Source of the DNA: Halichondria panicea
Lineage: Eukaryota; Porifera; Demospongiae; Suberitida; Halichondriidae
Reading direction: 5' to 3'
Assembly: GCF_963675165.1 (NCBI RefSeq)
Contig: NC_087392.1
Location: forward strand, 1,627,001-1,691,000
DNA: 64,000 bases
This document shows positions 39,708-52,296 of this stretch, in pieces. The notes under the pieces were generated by a model. The model saw only the letters and a list, made by a program, of their open reading frames with translations, was not told the DNA's origin and did not search any database. The translations under genes were made by a program, and so were the position numbers. Each line of letters opens with the position of its first letter. Within the stretch, counting starts at the first letter, position 1.

Positions 39708-42700
39708 CTAACCCCCTTTCATGTACCTACCTTGCCTTATGTTCTGTGAGGAAGCCTTGAGTTGTGAGTTCTCCATGGAGAGGTAAACAGCATCCTGGAT
39801 GGCTTCTTCCAACAGCTGGCGAAATCGCTGCTCTATGACAATCTTCTGCTCATCAAAGCACTCCCTATAAGCCCTGAACACCTGCAAGGGCATGGACGTT
39901 GAATTATCATTATTTCAGTATAAAAACGGTCACGCTCCATATAGCTTATGTATAGGGAAATAGCGGCACAAATACACAGCATTACTATGGAACAAACCTG
40001 AAAGTGGTGCATCTGTTGCATTTCCATGTCCTCCTTGTGTCTCCTGTACGCTTCCTCCAGGTCGATTGACAGCTGCCTCTTCTCCTGCTCCAGGGTCTCA
40101 ACCTGTACAGTAGACAATGAGAAACTTCATACAGACCACTACAATTCTACATGTGTATAGGTGGCACCTGCAGGGCAGTCATATGCTTCTGAGCACGCAG
40201 TTCTATCAATTCAGTCTCCATTGTGACAGACTCTTCCAGTTTATAGTTAGCTCCTTGAGACACCTTTAACTGTAGAAAATAGTGTTTTAAGTCAAAGTAT
40301 AGGCTTACAAAGCGCCTAAATGCACGTCTATTATAATGTGCACACAAATAAAATAAATTAATACACTGTTGTAAATCACCTTGAGCTCAGCCTTCTCTTG
40401 TTCTATCTCGAGCTTGAGTGTCTCCAGATTGTCTCGAAGTATGGCTGCATTTTCCCCCTCTATCTTTCTCCTCTCATCAGCCTGTATCATCTCCCTCAGC
40501 TCAATGTTGCTTCGTAACAGTGAGGACTGGACTCGGGTGTCTTCTTTCTCGGACTTTATCTTCTCCTGGAGATCCTTGAGCGTCTGTTTGACGGACTTGA
40601 GTGAATCGTTCTCAGCTTTGAGCTGGTCTTTGAGTGAGTGGATATCAGCCAGCTGAGTCTGCTGCACAGAATCGTTCAGCTCTCCTGAAGTCATATAACC
40701 AGCTTAATTCATACATACATACATGTGTAAAGAACATAATTAAACATACCACTTTCTGAGAGTTTAGAGTAGTCGTTGATTTTCTGCTGCAGCTGTTCTT
40801 TGAGCTCATCTACGTGTTTCTTTTTGTCCTTGTAGCTGGCAGTGAGCCCGTCCCTCTCCTCATAAAGCACTCTCAGTCTCTCCTGGGCCTCCTGCTGCTC
40901 CTTCTTCAGAGTATCCATCACCAGTTCCAGAATGCCCTGAGGAGAAATAACCCAGCTGACCGTTTTTATCTGTGACAAGACCTTAACAGAAATGACACAA
41001 GTAGTGTCTTACACATGTATTGTATATAGCTACCTTATTAGCGAGGTTATTTTTTCTCTCATCTTCATACATTCGGGACAGTCTCTCTTTCTCTTCCCAT
41101 GTCTGTTGTTTTGCAACTTGGAGGTCAGAAATCATCTCTTCAAGCCGGGTCACTTCCTTTGATGACACAGTGGATACCACTCCCCCTGGCCCCACCTCCT
41201 GAACCAGGTCATCTCGTAGCTGGCTGATCTCTTCACGAAGGGTTCGAATGAGACGAGTATTCTCATCCTAGGGACGGATGTAAGATATCCTTCCATTGGT
41301 ACATAATAATTACCTCGTTCTTCCTTGAGACATTTGTGATATTTTTAGCTCTATTGGCGAATTGGAGCGTTGAAAAAGTCTCAGCATAATTGTAGTCTGG
41401 GCACAATAAAAAGAGGAGATCAATACTACACAATTAGCACAAACTACACTAGTGTATCTCATCACTACAATAAGGACAGCTTATAGGCATACCTAGGCTA
41501 CAACAATCAACTGTTCTAGTAGCCTGCCACTACAGGTACCTACCTGCAGGTGACACCATTGCCAGCATGACCGTGAGGCAGTTTCCACCAAGAGACTCCT
41601 GCCAGGAAAGAGTACACATACACTAAAGGTTATGACAATGATCATCTTACCTCAAGAATCCTGGTTAGTTTAGAATCCCTATACGGAATATGTTGTCCTT
41701 TCTTGCGAAGGTCTGCCAGTGCATTGATGACATTGCCAAGTGCACTCAAACTGCATGAGAAAGAAACTATTACCAACTAGCAAGTGATACATGTACACTA
41801 CTACGTACCTCTTGTTGATGGCTGCCCCTTCCTTGAGGGTGTGTCCTTGTGCTCCAGTGGACTCTGCCCTCTCCGACCCAGCCAGGTCCACCAAGTTCAC
41901 CTTAGCCTTAAGTTCCCCGTCCCCGTCCCCCTCCCCTCGCTGCTTAATCGACAGCATGAAGACACTGTGAGACCTGTATATACGTGCAGCATGAAGACAC
42001 TGTGAGACCTGTATATACGTGCAGAGAAATTGAAGTACTGTGACCAACAAATCCACTACGTTTCAGACCTAGAGCTTCTCTGGTTCATCTCCGTGGCAGC
42101 AACCTTTCTGACTCTATTTCCCTGCAGCTGCAATTGCTCGATGTCCTTCCCGCTCCTCACCACCAGCTCAGCTAGACCCTCCACGTAACTTCGGTTTGAG
42201 ATAGCATATAATTGTACATGGGTGATTTTGTTTGCATGCAAACAAACGTACACTCCAAACTGTGGATGCTGTCGAACTTTCATATCTTTGCCGTGAGGAT
42301 TGAGTAAGTCATGAATGACCTCCTGATAGATCTGCACACAGTAACCATTGGCATTGGGACAGTCAGAATAATGCATAAAGAATGCTTTTAAATAGTTACC
42401 TCAAGGTAGGAAACAGTGACCAGAAACTTCTTGGTGGGAGAGGCAGATTCAATGTGATCGAACAATGCCTTGTTCATCTAGATGGAGAGAGGGAGTTATA
42501 GTTAGCCACACACATGATGGACTTAATCTGTTACCAAGGGAATGATTCCTCTCTCCTCCTCCGTGCCAGTCATACAGTATGTCTTACCAGAGCCTGTCTG
42601 CATGGAGACAATCATCAGCTATCATCACTATAGTTAGCACAAGCAAGGAATTTGACACGTAAATGGACACCTACACCTATCTGCTATATGTACATTGCTC

Positions 42701-43334
42701 ACCTGTCCATATGCAAAGATGGTTGCATTGTAGCCCTCCAGTGCCTTTTCCAACAGAGGCTGTCCCAGATCACTGTACACTTCACTCTGAGTGAAAACAT
42801 GGGGACTGATACTAGTACATATATAGGTATCAACACCATGTTCAGACACACACTGTCAGAGGCAGCCTACAACAATGTAAACACACAGATGAGCCGCTGC
42901 AGCTAGTTATCCTACACAGTCACTACCAGATGTACCATGTCCATAGATCTATAGAGTAAACCAACCATTCTAGAGAGCTTAGACCAGAGTGTTTGCTGAA
43001 CCACTTACAGATTTTGTCCCATGGAAGTAGCTGTGATCAAAGGTGAAGGAGGTCTCCTTATCGCCGTGGGAGATGGTGGTCTCCGGTCCAGTCATGCTGA
43101 TAATGCATGAGCACCCATCTTTGATCTCCTTGTCTGAAATGGACGAGGAAACAATGAAGTATGGTAGCACCAGTTCAGTTGCTAATTTTGGGAAATCTAG
43201 CTAGTGCAGTATCACTGACCGCTAAAAGGCCTGCATCGCACAGCAACTTTCACATTCTGGTTAGCCGGTGTGCCTGGAGAAGACTGAAGAAGATGATCAT
43301 GAAAATAGGATCTTACTGACTAGAAACTTACCAT
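39708..43334 (-). CDS. Kinesin, N-terminal kinesin-3-like motor with coiled-coil tail
   Basis: A first exon holding only ATG (43334-43332) splices to [20 protein letters not shown] (about 43220-43284). The motor then shows YGQ-TGSGKT (P-loop split by an intron near 42595), [10 protein letters not shown] (switch I) and [20 protein letters not shown] (switch II). The neck [20 protein letters not shown] resembles the kinesin-3 neck. No FHA domain is seen after it. Instead about 400 residues of heptad-like coiled coil follow (for example [20 protein letters not shown]), ending near [17 protein letters not shown]. The stop at 39708 assumes the last open stretch is the terminal exon; a further exon is possible. 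A 35-base tandem duplication at 41952-42021 doubles one splice acceptor. It is predicted to be a plus-end motor; the cargo is unknown. KIF28/KLP6-like or another divergent kinesin-3 group is possible. Confidence 0.85.
41952..42021. repeat. 35-base tandem duplication spanning a kinesin splice acceptor
   Basis: Two perfect copies of a 35-base unit (41952-41986 and 41987-42021). On the minus strand each contains TATACAG followed by GTCTCACAGTGTCTTCATG, that is, the acceptor and the first 19 bases of the exon encoding SHSVFML. Using the copy nearer the exon body keeps SSRSHSVF in frame; using the other adds 35 bases and shifts the frame. Confidence 0.9.
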
Positions 43335-43466
43335 AGCTACAGCCTAGTATTAGTAATGATCCCCCATCAACTCTCACACCACTGCAGCTGGCTACAGGAT
43401 CAAGGGAGGATGTAAACAAATGACATCACAAATATTTGAGGGCATGTAGGTAACGCCCATCTTTTC
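43335..43466. promoter_or_regulatory. Candidate bidirectional promoter, kinesin / tandem AAA+ gene
   Basis: The two start codons are only about 132-183 bases apart, depending on the AAA+ start chosen. No TATA box is visible. A shared promoter is inferred from spacing. Confidence 0.45.
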
Positions 43467-46400
43467 ATGACCAAGCAAAAACAACTCTCTCTGAACTCAT
43501 TGCATAGAAGAACAGAAATGGCTGCTGAAATGGAGGATGCTGTAACGTTCTTGCAGAGGGTCAGTGACCAGTACTCTGATGTAACCTCTCTGCTCAGCAC
43601 CCCCCAGCTCTTGGCTCTGGACATGAACCCCAAGGAGCCCTTCCAAAATGACAATGTGAGGTTGATCTATGCTTTATCATTTGACTGTATTGCACTGAAT
43701 TCAATTGACTACAGGTGAATGAGAACTTTGTGAAACTGGTTGAGGGATACTTTGTGTCAAAGCATGCTATCTACAGTGCAAAGGGGAATCTACAAATGGC
43801 TCTAATGGAGCCCAAGAATAAAGGAGATGACATTAACACAAAGAAGCAAGAGCTGGTTATTGAAGTCATGAGAATGGTATCAGCACAGAGTAGAATACGA
43901 ACAATATTACTTGTGATGGAGTTTGTCGTTAAATTTTACGAATTGGTCCTCAGTAGTACTGCTGTATTTTCTCTTGTTGAACAGATTGAATCCCGGATCA
44001 AGATTATTTGGGAGTCCAAGCTCAAGCTGACAGAGGAGGCCGATGGTGAGCAGTCTCTGCCTAGAGTCATCCGCCTCTGTCGCAGGCTCAGTCTCACTGA
44101 CAAGGAATCCATGGTGATGCTCTACACCATTGTCTGCCAGATGTCTGAAACCAGGTCAATCAATCTAAGGTATTGTGGTAGCCATTACATTGTGCATGAC
44201 TATCATCCCTCTCTGTTTCTATATATAGAGGCGCCTTTGCTAACGCGCAACTGTTTGGCAGCTCTACACTGAACGTGTGCAAAGCTTGTGATTTATCCAT
44301 CTCTGACATGATCAACTTTCTGAGTGAGGACAGAGAACATATGAAGCAGGGCATCTTCCTGGATGTACAGCAGAGCTACATACTGCACTCGACCATTACC
44401 TTTGATGAGGTAAGTCTTCTTACTCTACATGTATTGGAAATGGGAAAAACATTGAAAGTATAAACATTGAAAGTATAAACATTTGATGGTAATGCAGAGA
44501 AGAGGATTACGTGTTGTTTGTCATTGAAACTGCCAATTATAGTTAATGTTTCAGAAACAGTGTTTATTTTACCCCAAATTCAGCCACACTGGTCTGTTGT
44601 GGTTGGTACCATAGCTACTTTATCTATGTTGGTACTAACCACCTCTAAACAAAAAACCACCACAAGACAAAACTCTTACATTTAAGGACAGAGGATGTCT
44701 GACGTGCATGCACAAATCACTACAAATTCAATGCATTGATGTCATTGCGGTCACGTGATAACATCCAGGTCAATTACACTAGCACTTGTAGTGATTCATG
44801 CACGCATGTCGGACCTCCTCTGATTTATAGCCGTGGCAAATTGTGTGTTGAATTGAAAATTGAGAGCCGCCACTTTTTAAATTCTGGGCACATCACAACA
44901 AAGTGGTTAGTGTGTGTGCTGTCTTATACAGGTGACATGTAAGGCTCTCATTGGAGCTCCTCTCTCAGACAACGAGTTCTTAAAGATTGAGCAGACCCAC
45001 TTGGCTGACCTCATCGCTGCTGAGGTGGGAAGCTCCCACTTTAGGACAAAGGACATCGCCGAGGGTGGATCCCAAGTATGTGGTCTCAATTCATAGCCTC
45101 TCTTTTACTCTGCTCTTTAGCCCACAGAGACGACCGAACCGTTGCCCCATGTGATCTCTCCCACCACTCAAGACTCCCCTCCAGCAGCAGACTCTAATGA
45201 ACAAGAGCCACCTCCACTTGAAGATCCTCCTAAGCCAGTAAGAATGTGCTCGTATCCAGAGTGTGTGTGCGTGCATTGAAGTTTGACCCACAGGCTGCCC
45301 ATGGCATTGGTGATCTTGAAGATCTGTTGCGGGTGGAGAGGGAGAAAGAGAAGGACGTTGTTGTGGACAAAGATGCTAGTGTGGTGAGTCTCTCACACAC
45401 TACCTGTTTGTGTATTCAGTGTTGGAAGCTGTGTTCCCATTCCAGACGGAGGAAGATATCTCTTCACTAACCCCATACAAGACCGACTTGGAATACTTAG
45501 ATGACCATTTCCAGGTAGGAAGCAGAGGAATAGTGGTTACTTTGGCCATAACGGTTCCTCCTTCTTGTACGGTTCCTTCTTGTGTGGTTTACCAGTAGCA
45601 CTAAATGGTGGAAGAGTACGATAGCTCACATTATTGTTGTTTACAGCTGGTTGCTCAGAGGATAAAGGTCAAGTCCATGGATGCTCGGATGGACATGGAG
45701 GCTCAGTATGGAGAGGAGATCAGGGACACTCGCACCATCAGGCAAAAGGTGCAGCTGTGATCATTGCACTGTCCCCCCATGTCATTGCTGGTATTGTGTG
45801 TGTGTGCAGAGAGAGGCAGAGAGCAAGGCCAAGGTGATAGAGAGCAGGTGTGCCAAGAGATTAGCTGTAAGTTGTCCATTAACTGGTCTGCTGTTTGATA
45901 CTTAATTATACGTAGTATTTATGAAATGCTGTCTTAACTTTATATATATCTGGACCTTTACTCATGTTGTGATTTTCTACAGCTAACTACGAAGTCTGGC
46001 TCATGGATGCCTCGTCTCGAGAGAATGGTGAAGTCACGAAACTTGGTTCAGTTTGAGAAGAACGTGCTCTTGTCTCTCATCGGTTTCGTCATTCAGCCAA
46101 ACAAGGTGATTGTCAGCGGCAGTTCTGACAATAATTATTATGACTAGAGCTTCAGAATGACTGTGTAGCATGTTCCTTTTTATGTAGATCTCCACATTTG
46201 AGGGTATGGCTTCGTACGGAGGTAACAACGCCAGCTTCACTGTGGGGGAGCTGCTGCGACTTTTTTGCTCCTCCCTCAAGGACCAAATTAAACACAGGAT
46301 GTTCTTCTACAAGACGGGCACTCTCGTCAGGTGGGCCCTTATTAGTGGGCTTGGCACTTTGTATAATCGTATATATCCATAGTATCCTTCTTACTGTGCC

Positions 46401-49400
46401 TTCCTCGAGCTTTTACTGTAACATACACAGTTTTGTGTCTGCTATCCACTGCTCTATTGGGCTTAGATGTGTTTGTTGCTCACTACCACACCCCCTAACC
46501 TCTCCCCCCAGAGAGGGCATGATCATGGTGCACAACTCTGGACTGACGGGGGACCCCACCACGGCCAAGGTGGAGATTGACAGGAGGATGCTCGACTTTT
46601 GTGTCGGACTAGACACTGAGTTCTCTGAAATGGTGGAGGGATCTCATCTCTACTACCCCAAGACCAAGTTTGACCAGGTACTGTACATGTACACACACTT
46701 GTCTGTACACAAGTTGAGAGCATGACCTTAAAATGAATTTAAAAGGCATAAATGAAAGCTTGCATATACATTCCACAAAATTGACTAAAGTCTATTTGCG
46801 TTGAGTTTGGCCCCAGAAGTTATGTGGTTAATTATGGCTTCATTTATTTATGTGGTTGACAAGTATGCCTGGGAATTCTGCAGGAAAATGCTAACTTTTA
46901 GCTGGTTAAAGCTTACAAGTTCTACAGCATATAGATAGATATAGAAATGCTTTTTAACAAGGGATCTAATGGTATATGAAACTTTGAATTTCAGTGAAGT
47001 ATGACAAAGTTATGACAACATTATGAGGGTGAACCTCAATACAATAGATTTTACCCTATATAAGGCATCTATAGTTATCGTATACATATAGACTGTATAT
47101 TTCGAGGTTATAAAATGTTCACGGTGATCGCTGATTAGCATGTACTGCGAACATTTATACCCACGAATTTAATATCGCATGCATGTAGCTAGAAATGCCT
47201 TCCCAGAAACTGGACACATGCATGACCATCTGCAATCACGCAACTTGAATACCTTAAGGTCGGTATTATTAACGGGTTGTTATTTTAGCGAATTTAGCGA
47301 ATTGACATTTTTTCGCTAAATCAACCACTCGCTAATAATACAAACACGTCAGCATTACGTACAATTAGAGAGTAATATTGAACAAAACGCTAAAATTAGT
47401 ACCCGCCAAATGCAGTATCTCAGCAAACCGCTAAAATTAGTACCCGCCAATAATACCAACCTTAAGGTAGTATACATAATTATATAACATACTGAATACT
47501 GATCATGAGAAGACACATAAACAAAATGTCGTGTATCAGTGTTTCTGTCGTATATACAACGGAGCAGCGCCAACTTGTTGCTGCTGTGTTGATGGAATAA
47601 GCTTCCACATTGGTCCAATGTGTCGCTCCTCCTCTGAAAGAATACAATCAATAAGCATTATACATTTGCATCCCTATAATTATACCGACAGTGGGAGGTG
47701 GTTCTGCCAAGTCACGCTCAGAATTACCCCATTCTGACTGACCCTCTGATGGTGTTTGGTGGAAATCCAATTGTATTTCTTGTGTTTCAGATCGTGGTCT
47801 CTCCCAACAATCACACAGTGACACCTTTAACATAGAGAGTTGGCGTGATGACATTTATATACAACAGTGCTACAGCTACAGCTATATTGTAGCTACAGCT
47901 ATATTGAAACTATCAAGCTACAGCTATATTGTAGCTACAGCTATATTGAAACTATCAAGCTACAGCTATATTGTCTAGCTAGCATGCAGTACATTACCAT
48001 TATGGTATGATACCTTTGAGAAGTGTATTGGCAGCACAATTAGAGCAGCTGGAAGCATTTTCTTACTGTGGTTAGCTAGCTGTGTTGTTCACTGTGGCAT
48101 GTATGATTGCTGTAATAACAGATTGCACTCCCACACAGGAGTAGTTTCCAAGAAACAGTTGCATCGTTCAAGCATTCAAAATGATGCTTGATATAATTAG
48201 TAGGTATTTTAGTTCTCAGACATATCAGTAACACTTGTACTTGGTTGGGCTGTCACCTCTTCTGGGTCTGTTGCTAGGTTGTCAACAGCAGTATCAGTTC
48301 ATAGGCTCATCAATTGACTCAGTCTTGGTCTCCACTTCTGATTGGTTTGTTCCTTGATCATCCTCCAACGCATGACCTTGCATTGATTCTTGTGTTTCGT
48401 CATTCGTTGGTTCCTGTGGATCAATTTTCTGTCGTTATCTAGCTCCTCCTGCATGTTTCAACCTGCATCTTGAGGAGACGTCAAAGGTTCATCAAGAGAT
48501 CCCTCAGTATCTTCTAGTAAGTCAGCTAGCGAAGACTCTACTAGATCCTCGTGTAGTGGTGGCTCTTCTGACTGCTCTAATTGAGGGTTAGGGTTAGACT
48601 TGTCTGAAAACACAATCTTCCCGTTCCCCAAGTTACAAATAGTTAGACAATGTTAGGATAGCACTTTTTTCTTTGCTCCTTTAGTTCAGTACGTTCCTTA
48701 CTGTCGCATCGTGAAGCTTGTTGTGTTGCCGTTGGAAGCAGTCGCCATGATGAACGTGAGCCAGAGTTTCAAACATAGTGTACCAGATTCTCTTTGTGCC
48801 TTGTGGCTAGGGATGTCAGCTGTGGGCGTGTATGGAGGATAATTACTATAGAGACAATGATAAGATCTTCGGACAATCACCACTCATGCTTACGTATAAA
48901 CACTCACATAATTATTTTACAAGCAGAACCATCAAAGCCACAATGAAGAATCTCGATCTTCCAGACTCTATAAGCTCTAACTTAAATCTATCTTGACCAA
49001 TCACACCGTTTGTATGCATAAACAACCCGGTTAAATTTTTTCGTTTGCCCACAGGTTGTCTTGAGTAAGGAGCAAAAGAGTTTGATTCTAAACACAGTGA
49101 GCAACTTTGAGTCGTTCAAGCGTTGTCGTAAGAACATGGGTCTGGACGATGCCATCACGTATGGTGCTGGGATGGTGTTGTTGTTCTATGGTCCCCCAGG
49201 CACTGGCAAGACCATGATGGCCAACGCTCTGGCTAACAAACTGGGGAAGAAGGTAATGGTGAAGTGTATTCCTACGTACGTACCTCACTCAGCAAATGTA
49301 CTGCTTTGTAATTAATTGTTTCCCCGTTCTCCTCATGCATCTAAGCGTCATTTGGATGACCTCATCTAACGATCTGATTGTTCGTTACTCTCTTCAGGTA

Positions 49401-52296
49401 TTGCTGATCAACTTTCCCTCATTGGGCAGTATGAGTGCTGGAGATAACTTCAAGTTTATCTTTAGAGAGGCCAAGATCAACGACGCCATCTTGTTCTTTG
49501 ACGAGTGTGAGGCCATCTTTGAGAGTAGAGACAAAGGCGGCCACGACGTTAACCTCCTGCTCACAGAGATAGAGAGGTGTGTGTATTAATAAGAAGCACA
49601 TACTCCATTCACATTCCGCCAGTGCCGTGTGCGTAAACCTCCTCTCACCCCATTTCTAGTACTTTGTATAACTAACCTTCCCGCCTTACAGACATGATGG
49701 CCTCATCGTAATGGCCACCAATCGGCCGTATGATCTTGACGAGGCCATGCATCGTCGCATCATGATTGCTATAGAGTTCCAGCAGCCTGACCACATCCTC
49801 CGCAAGGCCATCTGGGAGAACCACATCCCAGGGCAGATGGAACTGGCAGACGATGTTGATATGGTAAGTGTGTCTGAATTTATAGTCTAAAAGTAAACGC
49901 ACCATTGCATTGGCTATTATCAAGAGTATATGATAGAGAAGAGAGTATCGAACGTAGGCATACTGTACATTAGATGTATGCGAAGAGTAACGTGACTTCC
50001 TGTATCTGTCACAAGCTTGGAATTTGCACACTGACCAATCCAAGCGTGGGTGATGTAATCTATCAACCCATCCAAGTGTGGGTGATGTAATCTACTTTCT
50101 TGATAGATTACATCACCCACACTTGGATTGGTCAGTGTGCAAATTCCAAGCTTGTGACAGATACAGGAAGTCACGTTACTCTTCGCATACATCTAATGTA
50201 CAGTATGCCTACGTTCGATACTCTCTTCTCTATCATAAACTCTTGCTATTATAGTGTAAGTCTCTGTGTGATGAGCTTCAGCTGAATATAGTTGCAGCAA
50301 AGTTAATTTCTAGTCAAAAACAGGCCAAAGATAGACTTTTAATTTTTAACAAATACATCATCTGAAAGGTCTCTCTCTAAGCTTTCACTTAATATTATTG
50401 GATCAACGGAACTAAAGTTATGGCCGTTTAAAAATGCTCTAGTTAATGCTATTAATTTTTGTGTTTTCAGGGAGAGCTGTCGCTAAGGTTTGAGCTGACA
50501 GGAGGGTTCATCAAGAACGCTGTGTTGTCGGCCCTCTCCATAGCCGTGTCTCGAGATGGTGACTCTCCAGTAGTTAGTCAGAGTGACCTGTTGCAGGGGG
50601 CCAACCTCCAGCTGAGAGGAAGGCTCAGGATGAAGGTGGGGCCAGGGCCTCACCGCCTCACATAACTATAGTTTGATATTGAAATATTGAAACCATCTAA
50701 CTGGGTTGTTTTGTGCATACATTTGTTGGCTATGATTACGGAGAACTGTATTTTTCTATGCAGGACTTCCATCGTCGTATAGTTCCCAAGAATGGCCTTG
50801 ACAAAGTGATAGTTACCGACCGCCTTGCTCAGAACCTGGACGAGATTGTGCAGTTTGAGAAAGCAAGGTCTGTGATTATGATTGAGTACACATTCACCTG
50901 GCAGGATGTGCAGCAGCTTAGCCTTTCACAGTTACAGTTAACAGTGTATATGTTATGGAGGAGTGTAGCTATCAATGTGTACATGCATGCATGGTAGCAA
51001 GGTAATTGAACTACACACCCACTTCAGGTCAGTTCTGTTTGGTCAGTGGGGTTTTGCGGCCAACGATCAGCAGGGGATCACCGTGCTCCTCCACGGACCC
51101 CCTGGCACTGGGAAGACTCTTGCTGCTGAAGCTCTTGGCTACGAGGTTGGAAAACCACTAAAGGTGAGGACCGAGCTAATTATGTCTAGTGGAGGGTTGG
51201 GGGTACCCTCATGAGATATCACAATGAGCACTCCCTATACAGGTGGTCAACTGTGGGGAGCTGCTTAGCAAGTGGGTGGGAGAAAGCTCCAAGAACATTG
51301 ACGCCATCTTTGAGGAGGCTCGTCACTCTGATGCTATCTTAGTGTTTGACGAGGCAGAAGGTCTCTTCGGAGCTCGCACCACAATGAGGTGAGGTGTCCT
51401 TTCTGTTCATGTATCAGTTCTATTTCTCAAGGCTGGATACCCTATATAATAGTGTCTCTTTACAATTGCAGTTAATATAGGGGGTATTATTTTCTCAGGA
51501 AATATTAATAAGTGTTGTGATAATAATTTCCAGCACGTCAACGGACCGGTATGCCAATGTGGACGTGGGAGTGCTGCTCTATCAAATTGAGAGGTTCCCA
51601 GGAATCATCATCCTCACCACCAACCTCATTGAGAACATTGACAAGGCGTTCTTTAGGAGGCTCAGATTTGTGCTTGAGTTTGAGATCCCTCCAACCAAGT
51701 TGCGCACTGAGATTTGGAAGGTCAGTCACTCATGCCTGCCCACATTTACTTTGTATTTAAGATATTGTTTCTACAAGACAGTCATTTGCTATTGTTTGTA
51801 GCTGAGCGTATTAATATTTATATTCCCTGCTTTTTGTGATATCTCCATATCAAATCGATCATTCCATATGGCCAAGGGTCTTATACGCCCTTGATATGGC
51901 CTAATTTTACCCAAATGACGGTAATGCAAGTGTATGTGTGTATGTAATATATACGGTATAAAACAGCTTGACCACTATCAGTCCACCTTGACTGCAAGCC
52001 TGCTTGTAAGAACCAGTACATTATTCCTCCCGTGCCTTCTACAGCTGCTGATCCCTAAGGAGACGCCACTCGATGACGACATTGATTTTGAGCGTCTTGG
52101 GAGGTTTGAGATGAGTGGGGGCAATATCAAAAGTGCTGTGTTTCGAGCGGCCTCTCGTGCAGCCCTCAGGAAGAAGGAGGACCGTCGGGTGAAGATGACG
52201 GACCTGGAGGACTCGGCAGAAGAGGAGGTGGGCAAATCCTCCACTAGGACCAGTTTCAGACGACAAGATTCGGACACGGCACGGATGTATAACTGA
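43467..52296 (+). CDS. Tandem AAA+ ATPase protein of unknown role
   Basis: About 20 exons encode roughly 1,200 residues. The start is either 43467 or the in-frame ATG at 43518 (MAAEMEDAVTF). The N-terminal third is helical, with a region (SLPRVIRLCRRLSLTDKESM, about 44060-44120) resembling the winged-helix-like part of bacterial AAA proteins. A charged linker follows. AAA domain 1 has GPPGTGKT (49194-49217), ILFFDECE and an arginine-rich end (EAMHRRIMIAIEF). AAA domain 2 has GPPGTGKT (about 51097-51120), ILVFDEAEGLFGART and KAFFRRLRFVLEFEIPP, ending SGGNIKSAVFRAASRAALRK. Both Walker motifs are complete in both domains. It is not NSF, p97, NVL or a peroxin as far as I can judge. The second domain most recalls bacterial AAA proteins of the kind linked to contractile-injection and phage-tail-like clusters. 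A 2.4-kb intron (about 46679-49053) holds repeats and a possible antisense gene. Confidence 0.85.
44689..44822. mobile_element. Short foldback element in an AAA+ gene intron
   Basis: Bases from CAGAGGATGTCTGACGTGCA (44689) pair with the end of the element (CATGTCGGACCTCCTCTG, ending at 44822). The imperfect inverted arms are about 36 bases around a central segment of about 60 bases. It is non-coding. Target duplications are not clear. Confidence 0.65.
47250..47469. mobile_element. MITE-like element with TACCTTAAGG termini
   Basis: TACCTTAAGGTCGGTATTAT on the left and its near reverse complement on the right (ATAATACCAACCTTAAGGTA) form inverted ends of about 28 bases. Between them are repeated CGCTAAAATTAGTACCCGCC (twice) and TTTAGCGAATTTAGCGAA motifs. 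A TA target duplication typical of Tc1/mariner elements is possible but ambiguous. Confidence 0.7.
47536..48750 (-). CDS. Possible small antisense gene nested in the AAA+ intron (unresolved frame upstream)
   Basis: Two 3' exons look real. The terminal exon 47536-47633 (acceptor CTTTCAG) reads EEERHIGPMWKLIPSTQQQQ and ends IRQKH and a stop. The exon from 47686 to about 47829 reads CDCWERPRSETQEIQLDFHQ, then ERDLAEPPPTV, with donor GTATAA. The two join in frame across a 52-base intron. Upstream, acidic open segments (about 48480-48600, 48310-48430 and 48210-48300) and a possible start (MATASNGNTTSFTMRQ, near 48748) are suggestive. I could not join them without a stop or frame break. It may be a small gene with exons I mis-set, or a decaying copy. 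No family is recognised. Confidence 0.35.
47867..47975. repeat. 42-base minisatellite in an AAA+ gene intron
   Basis: About 2.5 copies of a unit containing AGCTACAGCTATATTGTAGC and ending GAAACTATCA. The unit itself contains two AGCTACAGCTATATTG half-units. Confidence 0.85.
49921..50245. mobile_element. Foldback/MITE-like element, copy 2 (CAAGAGT termini)
   Basis: Almost the whole 325 bases is a palindrome: it begins CAAGAGTATATGATAGAGAA and ends with the near reverse complement. Long arms of about 140-150 bases meet near 50095. It is flanked by a perfect 7-base duplication CTATTAT (49914-49920 and 50246-50252). It sits in an intron of the tandem AAA+ gene. The termini resemble those of the element at 15935-16392 (CAAGAGT, AGAGAAGAG, TCGAAC, AGTAACGTGAC). 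Confidence 0.85.

Noticed and set aside
48586..48599. Telomere-like AGGGTTAGGG
   Set aside because: Only two units are present, within a possible exon; no array, so not an interstitial telomere.
43467..52296. Initial idea that the AAA+ gene is NSF or p97
   Set aside because: It lacks the NSF/p97 N-domain and D1/D2 signature sequences; the AAA motifs and C-terminal helices differ.
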